From Clostridia bacterium (GTDB lineage Bacteria; Bacillota; Clostridia; Acetivibrionales; DSM-2933): a stretch of 64,000 nt of DNA. The translations under genes were made by a program, and so were the position numbers. The notes under the pieces were generated by a model that ran no database searches, was not told the DNA's origin, and worked only from the letters and a program-made list of their open reading frames with translations. Location of the stretch: positions 62,001 to 126,000 of the forward strand of contig JAOAEJ010000072.1 in the NCBI GenBank assembly GCA_026416815.1, in the 5' to 3' direction. This document shows positions 26,449 to 36,554 of this stretch, one piece after another (position 1 is the first letter of the stretch; the number at the start of each line of letters is the position of its first letter).

Positions 26449-27723
26449 ATGAAAAAACTAGCATTAATATTCCCAGGTCAAGGTTCACAGTATGTAGGAA
26501 TGGGTAAAGCCCTTTGTGATAAGTATGAGGTTGCCAGACAAACCTTCGAAGAAGCAAATGAAGCAGTAGGCTTCGATTTACAGAAATTGTGTTTTGAAGG
26601 AAGTATTGAGGAGCTAACAAAAACGGAGAACACGCAGCCAGCCATATTGACTGCTAGTGTTGCAGCATTCAGGGTTTACATGCAGGAGACTGGGGTGGCT
26701 CCGGTTTATTCAGCAGGACACAGTCTAGGCGAGTTTTCTGCACTTACCTGCGCAGGAGCTATAGCGTTTGCGGATGCTGTAAAAATAGTCAAGCAGAGAG
26801 GCAAATTCATGCAGGAAGCAGTGCCTATCGGACTTGGAGGCATGTCTGCCATAGCTGGTATAGATAAAAGCGTGATAGAAGCAGCATGCCTTGAGGCTTC
26901 TTCAATAGATGAGATTGTAGTGGTTTCAAACTACAATTCTCCTGAACAGATTGTAATATCCGGACATCAGGGTGCTGTAAACAAAGCAGGAGAAATTCTA
27001 AAAGGTAAGGGTGCAAGGGTTATACCACTAAAGGTAAGTGCTCCGTTTCACAGCCCTCTTATGCAGCCGGCAGCAGATAAACTGGAGCAGGAGATGAAGA
27101 AATACACCTATAATCAATTTAAGTGGCCGGTGATTTCCAATGTAACTGCTCTCCCTTACGCAGAACCGGAAAAAATCATAACAAACCTGACCGAGCAGAT
27201 GGTAAAAGGTGTGCAATGGCAGGCTTCAATGGAATATATGGCAAATAACGGTGTAGGTGCTGCCATAGAATTAGGACCGCAGGTAGTGCTCAAAAACCTT
27301 ATGAAGAAGAATGCTCCGTCCATAGTCACATACTCCTACGATAAGGCTGAAGACGTAAAGGCTATAGAACAAGCATTTGAAAAAAAAGCAGAGTCTTCTG
27401 ATACTACAAAATTAGATACCCTAGCGGTAATAACAAGAAGTATGGCTATAGCAGTGTGTACACGCAACCGTAACTGGGACAATGATGAGTACCAGAGTGG
27501 TGTAGTAGAGCCCTACAGAAAGATACAGCAGATGGCGGACGAATTAGAGAGAGAAGGCAAAGAACCTACGATGGAGCAGATGAAAGAAGCTCTAGCTATG
27601 CTGAAGTCTGTATTTACAACAAAGAAAACACCTGTAGAAGAGCAGATTGAAAGGTTTAACCAATTATTTGGCGAAACTGGTACCCGTGAACTTTTTGCAG
27701 ACTTTAAAATGCCAACGGAATAA
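26449..27723 (+). CDS. Free-standing (trans) malonyl-acyltransferase, FabD-like
   Basis: 424 aa. The N-terminal 290 residues are a complete malonyl-CoA:ACP transacylase: PGQGSQYVGMG at 9-19, nucleophile Ser92 in GHSLGE, Arg117 in KQRGK, and APFHSP with His201. Arg117 and the FHS form favour malonyl-CoA. It should load malonyl units on the ACPs of the AT-less PKS modules on both sides, and also on the module whose own AT has decayed (12675-15455). Beyond the FabD core there is a charged, helical C-terminal extension of about 115 residues (from about 310) with no catalytic motif that I recognise; it could bind carrier proteins or another subunit. The gene sits exactly between the two halves of the assembly line; AGGAGG precedes the ATG. 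Confidence 0.93.
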   Translation: MKKLALIFPGQGSQYVGMGKALCDKYEVARQTFEEANEAVGFDLQKLCFEGSIEELTKTENTQPAILTASVAAFRVYMQETGVAPVYSAGHSLGEFSALTCAGAIAFADAVKIVKQRGKFMQEAVPIGLGGMSAIAGIDKSVIEAACLEASSIDEIVVVSNYNSPEQIVISGHQGAVNKAGEILKGKGARVIPLKVSAPFHSPLMQPAADKLEQEMKKYTYNQFKWPVISNVTALPYAEPEKIITNLTEQMVKGVQWQASMEYMANNGVGAAIELGPQVVLKNLMKKNAPSIVTYSYDKAEDVKAIEQAFEKKAESSDTTKLDTLAVITRSMAIAVCTRNRNWDNDEYQSGVVEPYRKIQQMADELEREGKEPTMEQMKEALAMLKSVFTTKKTPVEEQIERFNQLFGETGTRELFADFKMPTE

Positions 27724-27730
27724 AAATCAA

Positions 27731-27775
27731 TTTTCCCGGTTTCCCTTCTCCCGAAATGGGAAGGAAGCCGGGGAA
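27731..27775 (+). other. Hairpin between AT and PKS genes
   Basis: An imperfect inverted repeat (TTCCCGGTTTCCCTTC with GGGAAGGAAGCCGGGGAA around a GAAAT loop) starts 8 bases after the AT stop. The following bases are GAGAC, not a U-run. It may be an mRNA processing or partial attenuation structure that lowers expression of the downstream PKS genes relative to the AT (inference). Confidence 0.5.
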
Positions 27776-27822
27776 GAGACTTAGCAAACATGTAGCGGGA
27801 AGTCTAATGGGGGTTATAAAAA

Positions 27823-30800
27823 ATGCGAAAAAAGCTGTTCGACCTATCAGATGAAATTGTGGTAGATAGCATAGTAAATATTGAGGAGATTCAAGCAAAA
27901 GATATAGCAGTAATAGGAATATCTTTAAAAATGCCTCTTGCGGATAATGTGGATGATTTCTGGAACAACCTTATGCAAGGTGTGGATTGTATAAGAGATT
28001 TTCCTGAAGGTAGGCGTAGGGATGTAATAAATAGCCTTCAATATGTTGGTATGGGAGGGGATAACCCTAGATTTTATGCGGCAGGCTACCTTGAGGAGAT
28101 AGATAAATTTGACTATGGATATTTCCGCTTATCGCCCAAGGAGGCAAGCCTGATGGACCCTACCCAGAGACTGTTTCTACAGACAGCATGGGAAGCCCTT
28201 GAGGATGCAGGATATGGAGGAAATAAATTAGCGGGAAGCAGAACAGGAGTCTATGTCGGTTTTAATGGCTGGCCGATATATGAGCAGCTTATATGGCGCT
28301 TAGAGCCGCAATCAGCTGCCATCGCCACAGCAGGCAACTTACCTTCGGTCATAGCCGGCAGACTATCCTTCCTCATGGATTTTAAAGGACCCAGCATAAT
28401 TGTTGATACGGCTTGCTCATCATCCCTTACAGCTATCCATATAGCCTGCAAGGCTATAAGGAATGGCGAATGCGATCAGGCGGTAGCAGGTGGGGTAAAA
28501 GTGATAATGCTACCTGTAGAGAGGGGCGTAAAGCTAGGAATTGAATCCTCCGATTCTAGAGCAAGAACCTTTGATGACAGCTCTGACGGTACAGGGGAAG
28601 GTGAAGGCGTAGCAGCCATATTGCTAAAGCCGCTAAGCAAAGCAGTGAGAGACGGAGATAACATATATGCTGTTATAAAGGGTAGTGCGGTAAACCAGGA
28701 CGGGAGCTCCATCGGTCTGACTGCTCCTAATGTCGTAGCACAGGAGGATGTTATAGTACGGGCGTGGAAGGATGCGGGAGTTGACCCTGAGACCATTACA
28801 TACATAGAGGCACACGGTACTGGGACAAAGCTCGGTGACCCAATTGAAATTGACGGTATAAGCAGAGCATTTAGGGCTCATACAAATAAAAAGCAGTTTT
28901 GTGCAGTAGGCTCCATAAAAACAAATATAGGACATATTGACTGTGCTGCAGGAATAGCAGGCTTTATAAAAGCAGTTCTGGCAGTAAAGCATGGAGCGGT
29001 TCCTCCAAGTCTTCATTTTATGAGGCCAAACAGGAAAATAAACTTTGAAGACTCGCCGGTATACGTAAATGATAAACCTGCAAAATGGAATAGTGACGCA
29101 TTACCTAGGAGGTGCGGAGTCAGTGCCTTTGGCTTGAGCGGGACAAACTGTCATTTAGTTCTGGAAGAATTTAAAGGACAGGAAAAGTATGAAGGTATAA
29201 AGGACGAAAGGGCGTGCATTCTAGCATTATCGGCAAAGAGTCCTGAAGCCCTGACGGAATTATTAAATAGATATAAGATATATATACGGAAAAATGCCGG
29301 AATCCCTCTCGAAAACATATGCTATACGTCTAATACGGGAAGAGGGCATTATAATTACAGGACAGCAGTGGTTGTGAGCAACTGTGATGAACTGATAGAC
29401 AAACTTGAAAGATTAAGTAAAAACAGATTGTGCAATGTAGAGGAAGAGGCTGTATACTATGGAGAGCATAAAATAATTTCGGTAAATGGCCAAGTAAAAT
29501 CACCAATAGAAATTACAGAACGGGAAAAGAAACAAATCAGTGAAGCAGCAGAAAACAAAATACAAGAACTGAGGACAGCAAGTGGGATAAACAGGAAGGT
29601 TATCCTAAATGAACTGTGCAGCTTATATATAAAGGGTGCAGATTTAGACTGGGAGAGCCTTTACAGGCAAGAGGCAATACAAAAGGTAAGGCTGCCGGTG
29701 TATCCATTTGAGAGGAAAAGATGCTGGCTGGATATGCCCGATGTCCAAGAACAGCCCTTGGAGAAAGACAGCCTTTACTTTAACACTCATTGGATTCCTG
29801 CGGAAGTCCTGGACAAAAAAAGCACACAGATGGAAAAGGGCTGTACGCTAGTGTTTATGGATGAAAAAGGAATAGGGAAGCAAATAGTAAGGAGATTGGA
29901 ACAACAGGGTATAGAAGTTATAGAAGTAGGTTTGGGTAGCAGGTTTGAAAAGACTGGAGAAAATAGTTATCTTATAAGTGGAGGCAGTGAAGACTACTGC
30001 CGTATTATACAAAGTATAGCTGATAAAACATTTACGAGAATTATCCATTTGATGTCTATATCCGTGGATAAAGGCATAGACGATTTGAAAGCTCTGGAAG
30101 AAAGACAGAGGAGAGGCGTATATAGCTTATTCTACCTCACCAAGGCATTACTTAACGCAAACCTAAAGCAAAAAATAGATATAGCACTTGTAGCAGAATG
30201 CGTAAATGAGGTATCAGGCTCCGAGAAAGAATTCAGTCCAGAAAGCTCGGCAATGTTTGGGTTGGGTAAAGTTGTATCACAGGAAAATACCCAGCTTGTG
30301 TGCAGATGTATTGATGTGGATGAAGAATCGGGAGCCGAAGCAATCATTCAAGAGCTTGAAGCTGGGTATACAGCGTACCAAACAGCTTACCGCGGCGGTA
30401 AAAGGTATATTGAGGAACTCAAAAGAGCGAACATGGAAGCTGTAAAGGATAGGGAAGTATCCATCAGACAGGACGGGGTCTATATAATCACCGGAGGAGC
30501 CGGCGGCATAGGCCTTGAAATAGGCAAATACCTGGCAAAAGCCAACAAGGTGAAGCTGGCACTGATAGGGCGTTCCCAAATGCCTGGCCGCGAAAAATGG
30601 GAGTCCATTCTGGAGTCGGAACAAGACACTAAATCCTGCAAAATAATCAAAGCTGTAAGAGAAATGGAAAAGGATGGCGCAGAGGTAGTATACTTCAGTG
30701 CGGATATAACGGACTTTGAGAGTATGGAGTTTATACTTGAAGCGTTAAGGGCTAAATACGGCAGAATAAACGGGGTAATCCACAGTGCGGGAGTAGCTGG

Positions 30801-31728
30801 TGACGGCTTTATCATAAGGAAGGATGACAATACATTTAAAAACGTATTGTCTCCCAAAATCCAGGGAACATGGGTTCTTGAAAAGCTCACAGAGCAGGAC
30901 AAAGTTGACTTCTTTGTAATGTTCTCCTCACTGACAAGCGTTTTAGGCGGAGCCGGGCAGGGCGACTATACTGCTGCAAATTCCTACCTTGACGCGTTTA
31001 CAGCCTATATGAAACGTAAAGGGAGAAAAGCTCTTACAATTAACTGGTCTGCATGGAAAGAGACAGGTATGGCCTTTGACCATAGGGTGAATGACGAAAA
31101 AGGCGTATTTAAGGCAATGCCTACTACACAAGCAATAGCAGCCTTTGATAAAGTATTTAGAAGTAATATGACAAGGGTTGTTATCGGTGAGTTAAATTAT
31201 GACGGTATAACCATCGATGCTTTGCAATACTTACCCTTTAACCTTTCTGAAGATATAAAAGACGATATAAAAGGCAGGATAAAAACAAATTCTGCAAGGG
31301 ATGAGTTAAAACCCAAAAAGCAGATTAAAAATGCAAGGCTAAAAGGCAAGGATGGGGAAAGCTATAGCGAAACCGAAAAGCTAGTAGCCGGAATTTGGAG
31401 AGAAGTACTTGGGTTTGAAGAATTGGATGTAAACGATAACTTCTTTGAAATCGGAGGAGATTCCATACTCATATCTAAGGTACATACACTAATCGAGGAA
31501 AGGCTTCCGGGGAAGGTTACGCTCGTTGACCTTTTTGCCCACCCGACGATAGCCAGGCTGTCAATGCACCTGTGCTCTCTGGATGAGAAGCATGCTGCAA
31601 GAGGTGAAAGTATGGGCAATATGTGTGATGAAGAGATTGAAAACGATATACTGAGGCTTATAAGTGAGGCTAAGGACGGAAACTTATCAATAGATGAGGC
31701 ATTGGAAAAATACGGTTTGATGGGGTGA
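27823..31728 (+). CDS. trans-AT PKS module: KS-KR-ACP
   Basis: 1301 aa. A short N-terminal helix region (1-25) is followed by a ketosynthase of trans-AT style (DIAVIGISLKMPLADNVDDFW) with Cys198 and His331 and the TNIGH motif. A linker (YPFERKRCW) leads to a ketoreductase with split structural half and NADPH motif ITGGAGGIG near 890; the catalytic Tyr is in GQGDYTAAN, and AGDG at the LDD position keeps one Asp. ACP Ser1214. There is no DH and no AT, so malonyl is supplied in trans and the unit should end as a beta-hydroxyl. The C-terminal tail (ILRLISEAKDGNLSIDEAL) resembles the tail of the next PKS and the heads of its partners, so it is probably a docking helix. This is the first PKS module after the Ser-Ser NRPS. 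Confidence 0.93.
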   Translation: MRKKLFDLSDEIVVDSIVNIEEIQAKDIAVIGISLKMPLADNVDDFWNNLMQGVDCIRDFPEGRRRDVINSLQYVGMGGDNPRFYAAGYLEEIDKFDYGYFRLSPKEASLMDPTQRLFLQTAWEALEDAGYGGNKLAGSRTGVYVGFNGWPIYEQLIWRLEPQSAAIATAGNLPSVIAGRLSFLMDFKGPSIIVDTACSSSLTAIHIACKAIRNGECDQAVAGGVKVIMLPVERGVKLGIESSDSRARTFDDSSDGTGEGEGVAAILLKPLSKAVRDGDNIYAVIKGSAVNQDGSSIGLTAPNVVAQEDVIVRAWKDAGVDPETITYIEAHGTGTKLGDPIEIDGISRAFRAHTNKKQFCAVGSIKTNIGHIDCAAGIAGFIKAVLAVKHGAVPPSLHFMRPNRKINFEDSPVYVNDKPAKWNSDALPRRCGVSAFGLSGTNCHLVLEEFKGQEKYEGIKDERACILALSAKSPEALTELLNRYKIYIRKNAGIPLENICYTSNTGRGHYNYRTAVVVSNCDELIDKLERLSKNRLCNVEEEAVYYGEHKIISVNGQVKSPIEITEREKKQISEAAENKIQELRTASGINRKVILNELCSLYIKGADLDWESLYRQEAIQKVRLPVYPFERKRCWLDMPDVQEQPLEKDSLYFNTHWIPAEVLDKKSTQMEKGCTLVFMDEKGIGKQIVRRLEQQGIEVIEVGLGSRFEKTGENSYLISGGSEDYCRIIQSIADKTFTRIIHLMSISVDKGIDDLKALEERQRRGVYSLFYLTKALLNANLKQKIDIALVAECVNEVSGSEKEFSPESSAMFGLGKVVSQENTQLVCRCIDVDEESGAEAIIQELEAGYTAYQTAYRGGKRYIEELKRANMEAVKDREVSIRQDGVYIITGGAGGIGLEIGKYLAKANKVKLALIGRSQMPGREKWESILESEQDTKSCKIIKAVREMEKDGAEVVYFSADITDFESMEFILEALRAKYGRINGVIHSAGVAGDGFIIRKDDNTFKNVLSPKIQGTWVLEKLTEQDKVDFFVMFSSLTSVLGGAGQGDYTAANSYLDAFTAYMKRKGRKALTINWSAWKETGMAFDHRVNDEKGVFKAMPTTQAIAAFDKVFRSNMTRVVIGELNYDGITIDALQYLPFNLSEDIKDDIKGRIKTNSARDELKPKKQIKNARLKGKDGESYSETEKLVAGIWREVLGFEELDVNDNFFEIGGDSILISKVHTLIEERLPGKVTLVDLFAHPTIARLSMHLCSLDEKHAARGESMGNMCDEEIENDILRLISEAKDGNLSIDEALEKYGLMG

Positions 31729-31732
31729 AAAA

Positions 31733-34700
31733 ATGAGTAAAGCTGCTCAGTTGGTGCTGGAAAATACTGTATCAGGAAAAATCGATGTAAAGGTTGGTGC
31801 AGAACTGCTTAAGGTACTGAAACAGGATGACAGCAAAAAGGTGCATGAAGATATAGCAATAATAGGTGTATCGGTAAACTTCCCTATGTCCGGTAGTGTG
31901 GAAGATTTTTGGAATAATTTAAAAACAGGAAGAGATTGTACTGGGGAGTTTCCCGAATCCAGAAAAGAAGACGTGACTCCCTTTCTGGAATACGGAGGTA
32001 TAGACACAAAAGGAGCTGAGTATTCGGGGGGAGGCTATCTTAGTGAAATTGACAAATTCGATTACAGCTTTTTCAAGCTTTCACCAAAAGAAGCAGACCT
32101 CATGGATCCATGCCAGAGGTTGTTTCTTGAAACTGCATGGTCTGCTATCGAAGATTCAGGCTATGGCGGAAATAAGCTGGTGGGAAGTCGTACCGGTGTA
32201 TATGTAGGGTATAATGGTTGGCCTATGTACGGTCAGATAGCTTCAAAGATTGACCCCCTATCAGCATCAATATCCACTGCAGGAAACGTATCTGCTATAA
32301 TACCGAGCAGGATAGCTTACCTCATGGATTTCCATGGACCGAGCATGATAGTTGATACGGCTTGCTCGTCATCACTTCTGGCAGTCCATCTGGCATGCCA
32401 GGGTATAAAAAACGGTGAGTGCGAAACGGCCATAGCCGGGGGTGTAAAAGTAAACCTGGCACCGGTAAAAGGCAGTGGCTCTATAGGAATAGAATCCCCG
32501 GATTACAAGGCGAAAGCCTTTGATGACAGCGCAGACGGTACAGCCTGGGGTGAGGGAGTGGCAGCAATAGTTTTAAAGCCTTTGAGCAAGGCTTTAAAGG
32601 ACAGAGACAATATATACGCTGTAATAAAAGGAAGTGCGGTAAATCAGGACGGAAACTCTATCGGCATTACCGCTCCCAATGTAGCAGCACAAGAGGATGT
32701 AATAGTAAGGGCATGGAAGGATTCAGGTATAGAGCCTGAAACAATAAGCTATATAGAAGCCCACGGCACAGGTACAAAGCTCGGGGATCCTATTGAAGTA
32801 GAAGGTATACAAAGAGCATTCAGGAAGTTTACCGACAAAAAACAGTTTTGTGGCATAGGCTCGGTAAAGAGCAATATAGGGCACCTGGATAATGCAGCTG
32901 GAATATCATCCTTCATTAAGGCTGCCTTGGCATTGAAGCATGGAGAAATACCTCCAAGCATTCACTTTAAGCAGCCTAATCAGAAGATTGATTTTGAAAA
33001 CTCGCCTGTATACGTAAATGCTGAATTAAAAAAGTGGGTAAAAGGAGATTCACCCAGAAGATGTGGGGTAAGCGCCTTTGGACTTAGCGGGACCAACTGC
33101 CATATAGTATTGGAGGAAGCACCCGAAATACATCCGGAGGAAAGGTTGTCAGATGCCAATATCCAGGTTCTTGCACTATCGTCAAAAAGTGAGGAAGCAT
33201 TAGTAAACCTGATTGGAGAATACAGTGAGCTTTTAAACAGAGAGACTGTGCCGACTCTGGAGGATATATGCTATACCGCAAATACGGGTAGAGGGCACTA
33301 TGAATATCGTATAGCATTTTTGATAAAGGATACACAAAGCTTAAAGGATAAACTGGAGAAAATCAGACTAAACGGGCTTAAAAGCATAGATAATGAAGGC
33401 ATTTATTTTTCTGCTCATAAGGTTGTGACAAAGGATAGAAAAGAGAAGGAAAGCGGATATATAACTGAGGAAGAAAAAAGGCAGCTCAGTATAGAAGCAG
33501 CGGCAAAGCTTCAGGAAGCGACAGAAGCTCAGGATGGAAAAAATGAAAGGCTGAATGAACTCTGCTTGCTTTACGTAAAAGGCGCTGAAGTAGAATGGGA
33601 TAGCCTATACGACGGTGAAAAACATAGAAGGGTTAGCTTACCTGCATATCCATTTGAGCGTAAACGCTGCTGGGTCCAGATACAAGACAGCAAGGAAGAG
33701 AAGGATTCTAAAGTACATATTAAAGAAATTAATCATCCACTACTGGATCGTTGTGCGATAAGGTCACTGGAGCAGGATATATATGTGACGGAATTCCAGG
33801 TGGACAGGCACTGGGTTCTCAGCGACCATGTAATTCTGGGCAGCTATACCATACCGGGAACTACCTACCTGGAGATGGCAAGGGAACTGGGAAGCAGAAT
33901 CTACTCCGGAAGCATTGTTGAGTTGAGAAATATACTATATCTATCCCCATTGGTAGTAAATGAGAGTGAAACCAGAGAGGCACACACAATAGTCAAGAAA
34001 AAGAAGGACTACTGCGAATTTATTGTAGCCAGCAGAATGACACGCGAGGAACCGGAAGCCGAGGAAATATGGATAAAGCATGCAGAAGGTGAAATTCACT
34101 GTATTGAAATGGAAGCCCAGCCTCAGTATGACCTGGATCAACTCAAGGCAAAGTGCGAGAGAAAAGGGCTGGAGGAATACGGCGGTATAACAAACCACTC
34201 CATTGAATTTGGCGCTCACTGGACCGAAATAAAGTTAAGCGAATTATACACAGCCTCAAATGAGAGCCTAATAGGCTTTGAGTTTCCGGATAGGTTTGAA
34301 AGTGAGTTAAAGGAGTATGTCCTGCACCCATCACTGATGGATGCTACAGTTACTATAGGGGGTGCATTGACAGGAAATAACCTATACCTCCCGCTGTCCT
34401 ACAGAAAGATACGTACTTATGGGCCTATTCCCAAAAAGCTTTACAGCTATATAAGCGTGAAGGATGTAGTAAAGGAAGGCATGGAAACGGTACCTTTTGA
34501 TGTTTCTCTTTTGGATGAAAACGGCAAAGTAATGGTGGATATTGAGAATTTTGTACTCAAAAGGGTGCATGAAGCACAGCATAAATTCGACCGTCTTTCC
34601 GGGCATAGGGATATCTATTACCATACAAGCTGGAAGCACTATCCTCTCAAAGAGAAGCGTGAGGACTTGCCGGAAGGCAGTGTTCTCATATTTAAAGATG

Positions 34701-36550
34701 AAACGGGAATAGGGCAAGAAATAAAGCTTGCATTGGAAGGCAGGGGTAAGGATGTCATAATAGTAGAATTAGGCACTAGCTATCAAAAGAAGGGTGAAGG
34801 CAGCTATATAGTAGGTGGCAGCGAAGAGGATTACGACAGGCTAATGGCTGATATATCCCAAAAGAAACTTTCACAGGTGCTTCACCTGTGTTCGATAGGT
34901 GGCAGAGAAAATGCGGATAGCTTGGGAGAACTTGAGCAGAGCCTTAAGACAGGGGTATACAGCCTGTTTTACATCACCAGAAGTATTATAAACAATAAAC
35001 TCAAAGGTGATATGGAGATAGTTCTGATATCCGATTATATCTCCGAAGTGACAGGAAAGGAAGGACCACTCATACCCCATAACGCTACGCTGCTAGGCCT
35101 GGGTAAGGTTATAGGCTTTGAATATCCCCAGCTTAAGTGTAGGTGTATAGATATAGACAGTACAACCCAGGCTGCGGAAATTATAAGTGAACTATATGCG
35201 CAGGAGGCTACTTACCAGATAGCTTACAGAAACGGTGAAAGGTATGTGGAAGAATTCGGAGAGCTGGATGTTAGGTCTCTGGATGTAAAGGAAGTAGCTG
35301 TTAAATGCGATGGTGCATACGTGATAACAGGGGGCTTAGGGGGAATCGGTCTCGAAACTGCTAAATACTTGGCGTCAAGGAACAAGGTTAATTTAGCGTT
35401 TATAAACCGTTCCAGGATGCCCGAACGCAGTGAATGGACGGCTATACTGGAAGCTAAAAAAGATGAGAAGCTATGCAAAAAGATAAAAGAAATACAGGAA
35501 ATAGAAGCGGCTGGGGCTCAGATAACCTGCTACAGTGCAGATGTTTCAAGCTATGACGAAATGAAGCAGATACTCAACACAATAAGGCAAACCTACGGCA
35601 GGATTAACGGTATAATACACGGTGCCGGTATTGCCGGTGATGGGTTTATTATAAGAAAAGAAGAGGCTGTGTTCAGAAGCGTAATGCTCCCTAAAGTTCA
35701 GGGAACATGGATACTTGACAGCTTGACAAAGCAAGATGACATGGACTTTATGGTATTATTCTCGTCAGTATCAAGCGTCTTCGGTGTTACAGGACAGGGA
35801 GACTATACAGCTGCAAACTCTTATTTGGATGCGGTAGCCGCATTGAGGAGCAAACGTGGGAAAAGAACACTAGCGATAAACTGGCCTGCATGGAAAGAGA
35901 CTGGCATGGCGGTAGATTACGGAGTTAACCACGACACCGGAATATTCAAAACTATAGCTACAGCACAGGCAATAGGAGCCTTTGATGAGATTATAGGTAG
36001 GGATACGGCACGAGTAATACTTGGAGAGCTAAACTATAAGGTAATAGATTCGATGGACTTTAGCATGCCTGTACACCTTTCCGAAAAGATTAAGAAAGCA
36101 TTAGGCAGGCAGAAACAGCAAGGAAGTAAAGAAGCGACCGTAAGAAACGAGAATAAGGCGAATGAGGTTATATTAAAAGGAAAGTCAGGCGGTGACTATA
36201 ATGACGTGGAAATGACCCTTGGGAGGATATGGGGAGAGATACTTGGTCTGAAGGAAATTGATATATACGATAACTTCTATCACCTAGGAGGAGACTCCAT
36301 TCTCGCAACCCAACTATTGAAAAAGTTGGATGGGGATTTTCCGGGAATGTTGGAAATAGCCGACGTATTTACTTATTCAACCATTAACCGTATGTCGGAA
36401 TATATGCTTAGCAAGACCAAAAAAGTAGTTGAGGTGAAGGAAGAAAACCACGGAAGTGAAGAAGACGACCTGGACAGGCTTTTAGCCCAACTGGAAACTG
36501 GAGAAATATCTGTTGATGAGGCGGAAAAATTAATGTCAAACGGGGGATAA
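31733..36550 (+). CDS. trans-AT PKS module: KS-DH-KR-ACP
   Basis: 1605 aa. N-terminal docking-like helices (residues 1-40), KS with Cys211 and EAHGTGT, dehydratase with the intact motif HVILGSYTIP (His699) and Asp870 in LHPSLMD, ketoreductase with ITGGLGGIG near 1200 and Tyr in GQGDYTAAN, and ACP with Ser1522. No AT, no methyltransferase, no enoylreductase: the unit should give an alpha,beta-unsaturated C2 extension. The acidic C-terminal tail (LDRLLAQLETGEISVDEAE) matches the tail of the preceding PKS. The start lies four bases after the previous stop and depends on translational coupling. KS, DH and KR are close relatives of those in 36555-41219, suggesting module duplication. Confidence 0.93.
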   Translation: MSKAAQLVLENTVSGKIDVKVGAELLKVLKQDDSKKVHEDIAIIGVSVNFPMSGSVEDFWNNLKTGRDCTGEFPESRKEDVTPFLEYGGIDTKGAEYSGGGYLSEIDKFDYSFFKLSPKEADLMDPCQRLFLETAWSAIEDSGYGGNKLVGSRTGVYVGYNGWPMYGQIASKIDPLSASISTAGNVSAIIPSRIAYLMDFHGPSMIVDTACSSSLLAVHLACQGIKNGECETAIAGGVKVNLAPVKGSGSIGIESPDYKAKAFDDSADGTAWGEGVAAIVLKPLSKALKDRDNIYAVIKGSAVNQDGNSIGITAPNVAAQEDVIVRAWKDSGIEPETISYIEAHGTGTKLGDPIEVEGIQRAFRKFTDKKQFCGIGSVKSNIGHLDNAAGISSFIKAALALKHGEIPPSIHFKQPNQKIDFENSPVYVNAELKKWVKGDSPRRCGVSAFGLSGTNCHIVLEEAPEIHPEERLSDANIQVLALSSKSEEALVNLIGEYSELLNRETVPTLEDICYTANTGRGHYEYRIAFLIKDTQSLKDKLEKIRLNGLKSIDNEGIYFSAHKVVTKDRKEKESGYITEEEKRQLSIEAAAKLQEATEAQDGKNERLNELCLLYVKGAEVEWDSLYDGEKHRRVSLPAYPFERKRCWVQIQDSKEEKDSKVHIKEINHPLLDRCAIRSLEQDIYVTEFQVDRHWVLSDHVILGSYTIPGTTYLEMARELGSRIYSGSIVELRNILYLSPLVVNESETREAHTIVKKKKDYCEFIVASRMTREEPEAEEIWIKHAEGEIHCIEMEAQPQYDLDQLKAKCERKGLEEYGGITNHSIEFGAHWTEIKLSELYTASNESLIGFEFPDRFESELKEYVLHPSLMDATVTIGGALTGNNLYLPLSYRKIRTYGPIPKKLYSYISVKDVVKEGMETVPFDVSLLDENGKVMVDIENFVLKRVHEAQHKFDRLSGHRDIYYHTSWKHYPLKEKREDLPEGSVLIFKDETGIGQEIKLALEGRGKDVIIVELGTSYQKKGEGSYIVGGSEEDYDRLMADISQKKLSQVLHLCSIGGRENADSLGELEQSLKTGVYSLFYITRSIINNKLKGDMEIVLISDYISEVTGKEGPLIPHNATLLGLGKVIGFEYPQLKCRCIDIDSTTQAAEIISELYAQEATYQIAYRNGERYVEEFGELDVRSLDVKEVAVKCDGAYVITGGLGGIGLETAKYLASRNKVNLAFINRSRMPERSEWTAILEAKKDEKLCKKIKEIQEIEAAGAQITCYSADVSSYDEMKQILNTIRQTYGRINGIIHGAGIAGDGFIIRKEEAVFRSVMLPKVQGTWILDSLTKQDDMDFMVLFSSVSSVFGVTGQGDYTAANSYLDAVAALRSKRGKRTLAINWPAWKETGMAVDYGVNHDTGIFKTIATAQAIGAFDEIIGRDTARVILGELNYKVIDSMDFSMPVHLSEKIKKALGRQKQQGSKEATVRNENKANEVILKGKSGGDYNDVEMTLGRIWGEILGLKEIDIYDNFYHLGGDSILATQLLKKLDGDFPGMLEIADVFTYSTINRMSEYMLSKTKKVVEVKEENHGSEEDDLDRLLAQLETGEISVDEAEKLMSNGG

Positions 36551-36554
36551 TGAA

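Noticed and set aside
27731-27775. Hairpin after the AT gene as a true terminator
   Set aside because: No U-run follows and the PKS genes downstream are clearly part of the same pathway; kept only as a structured RNA element.
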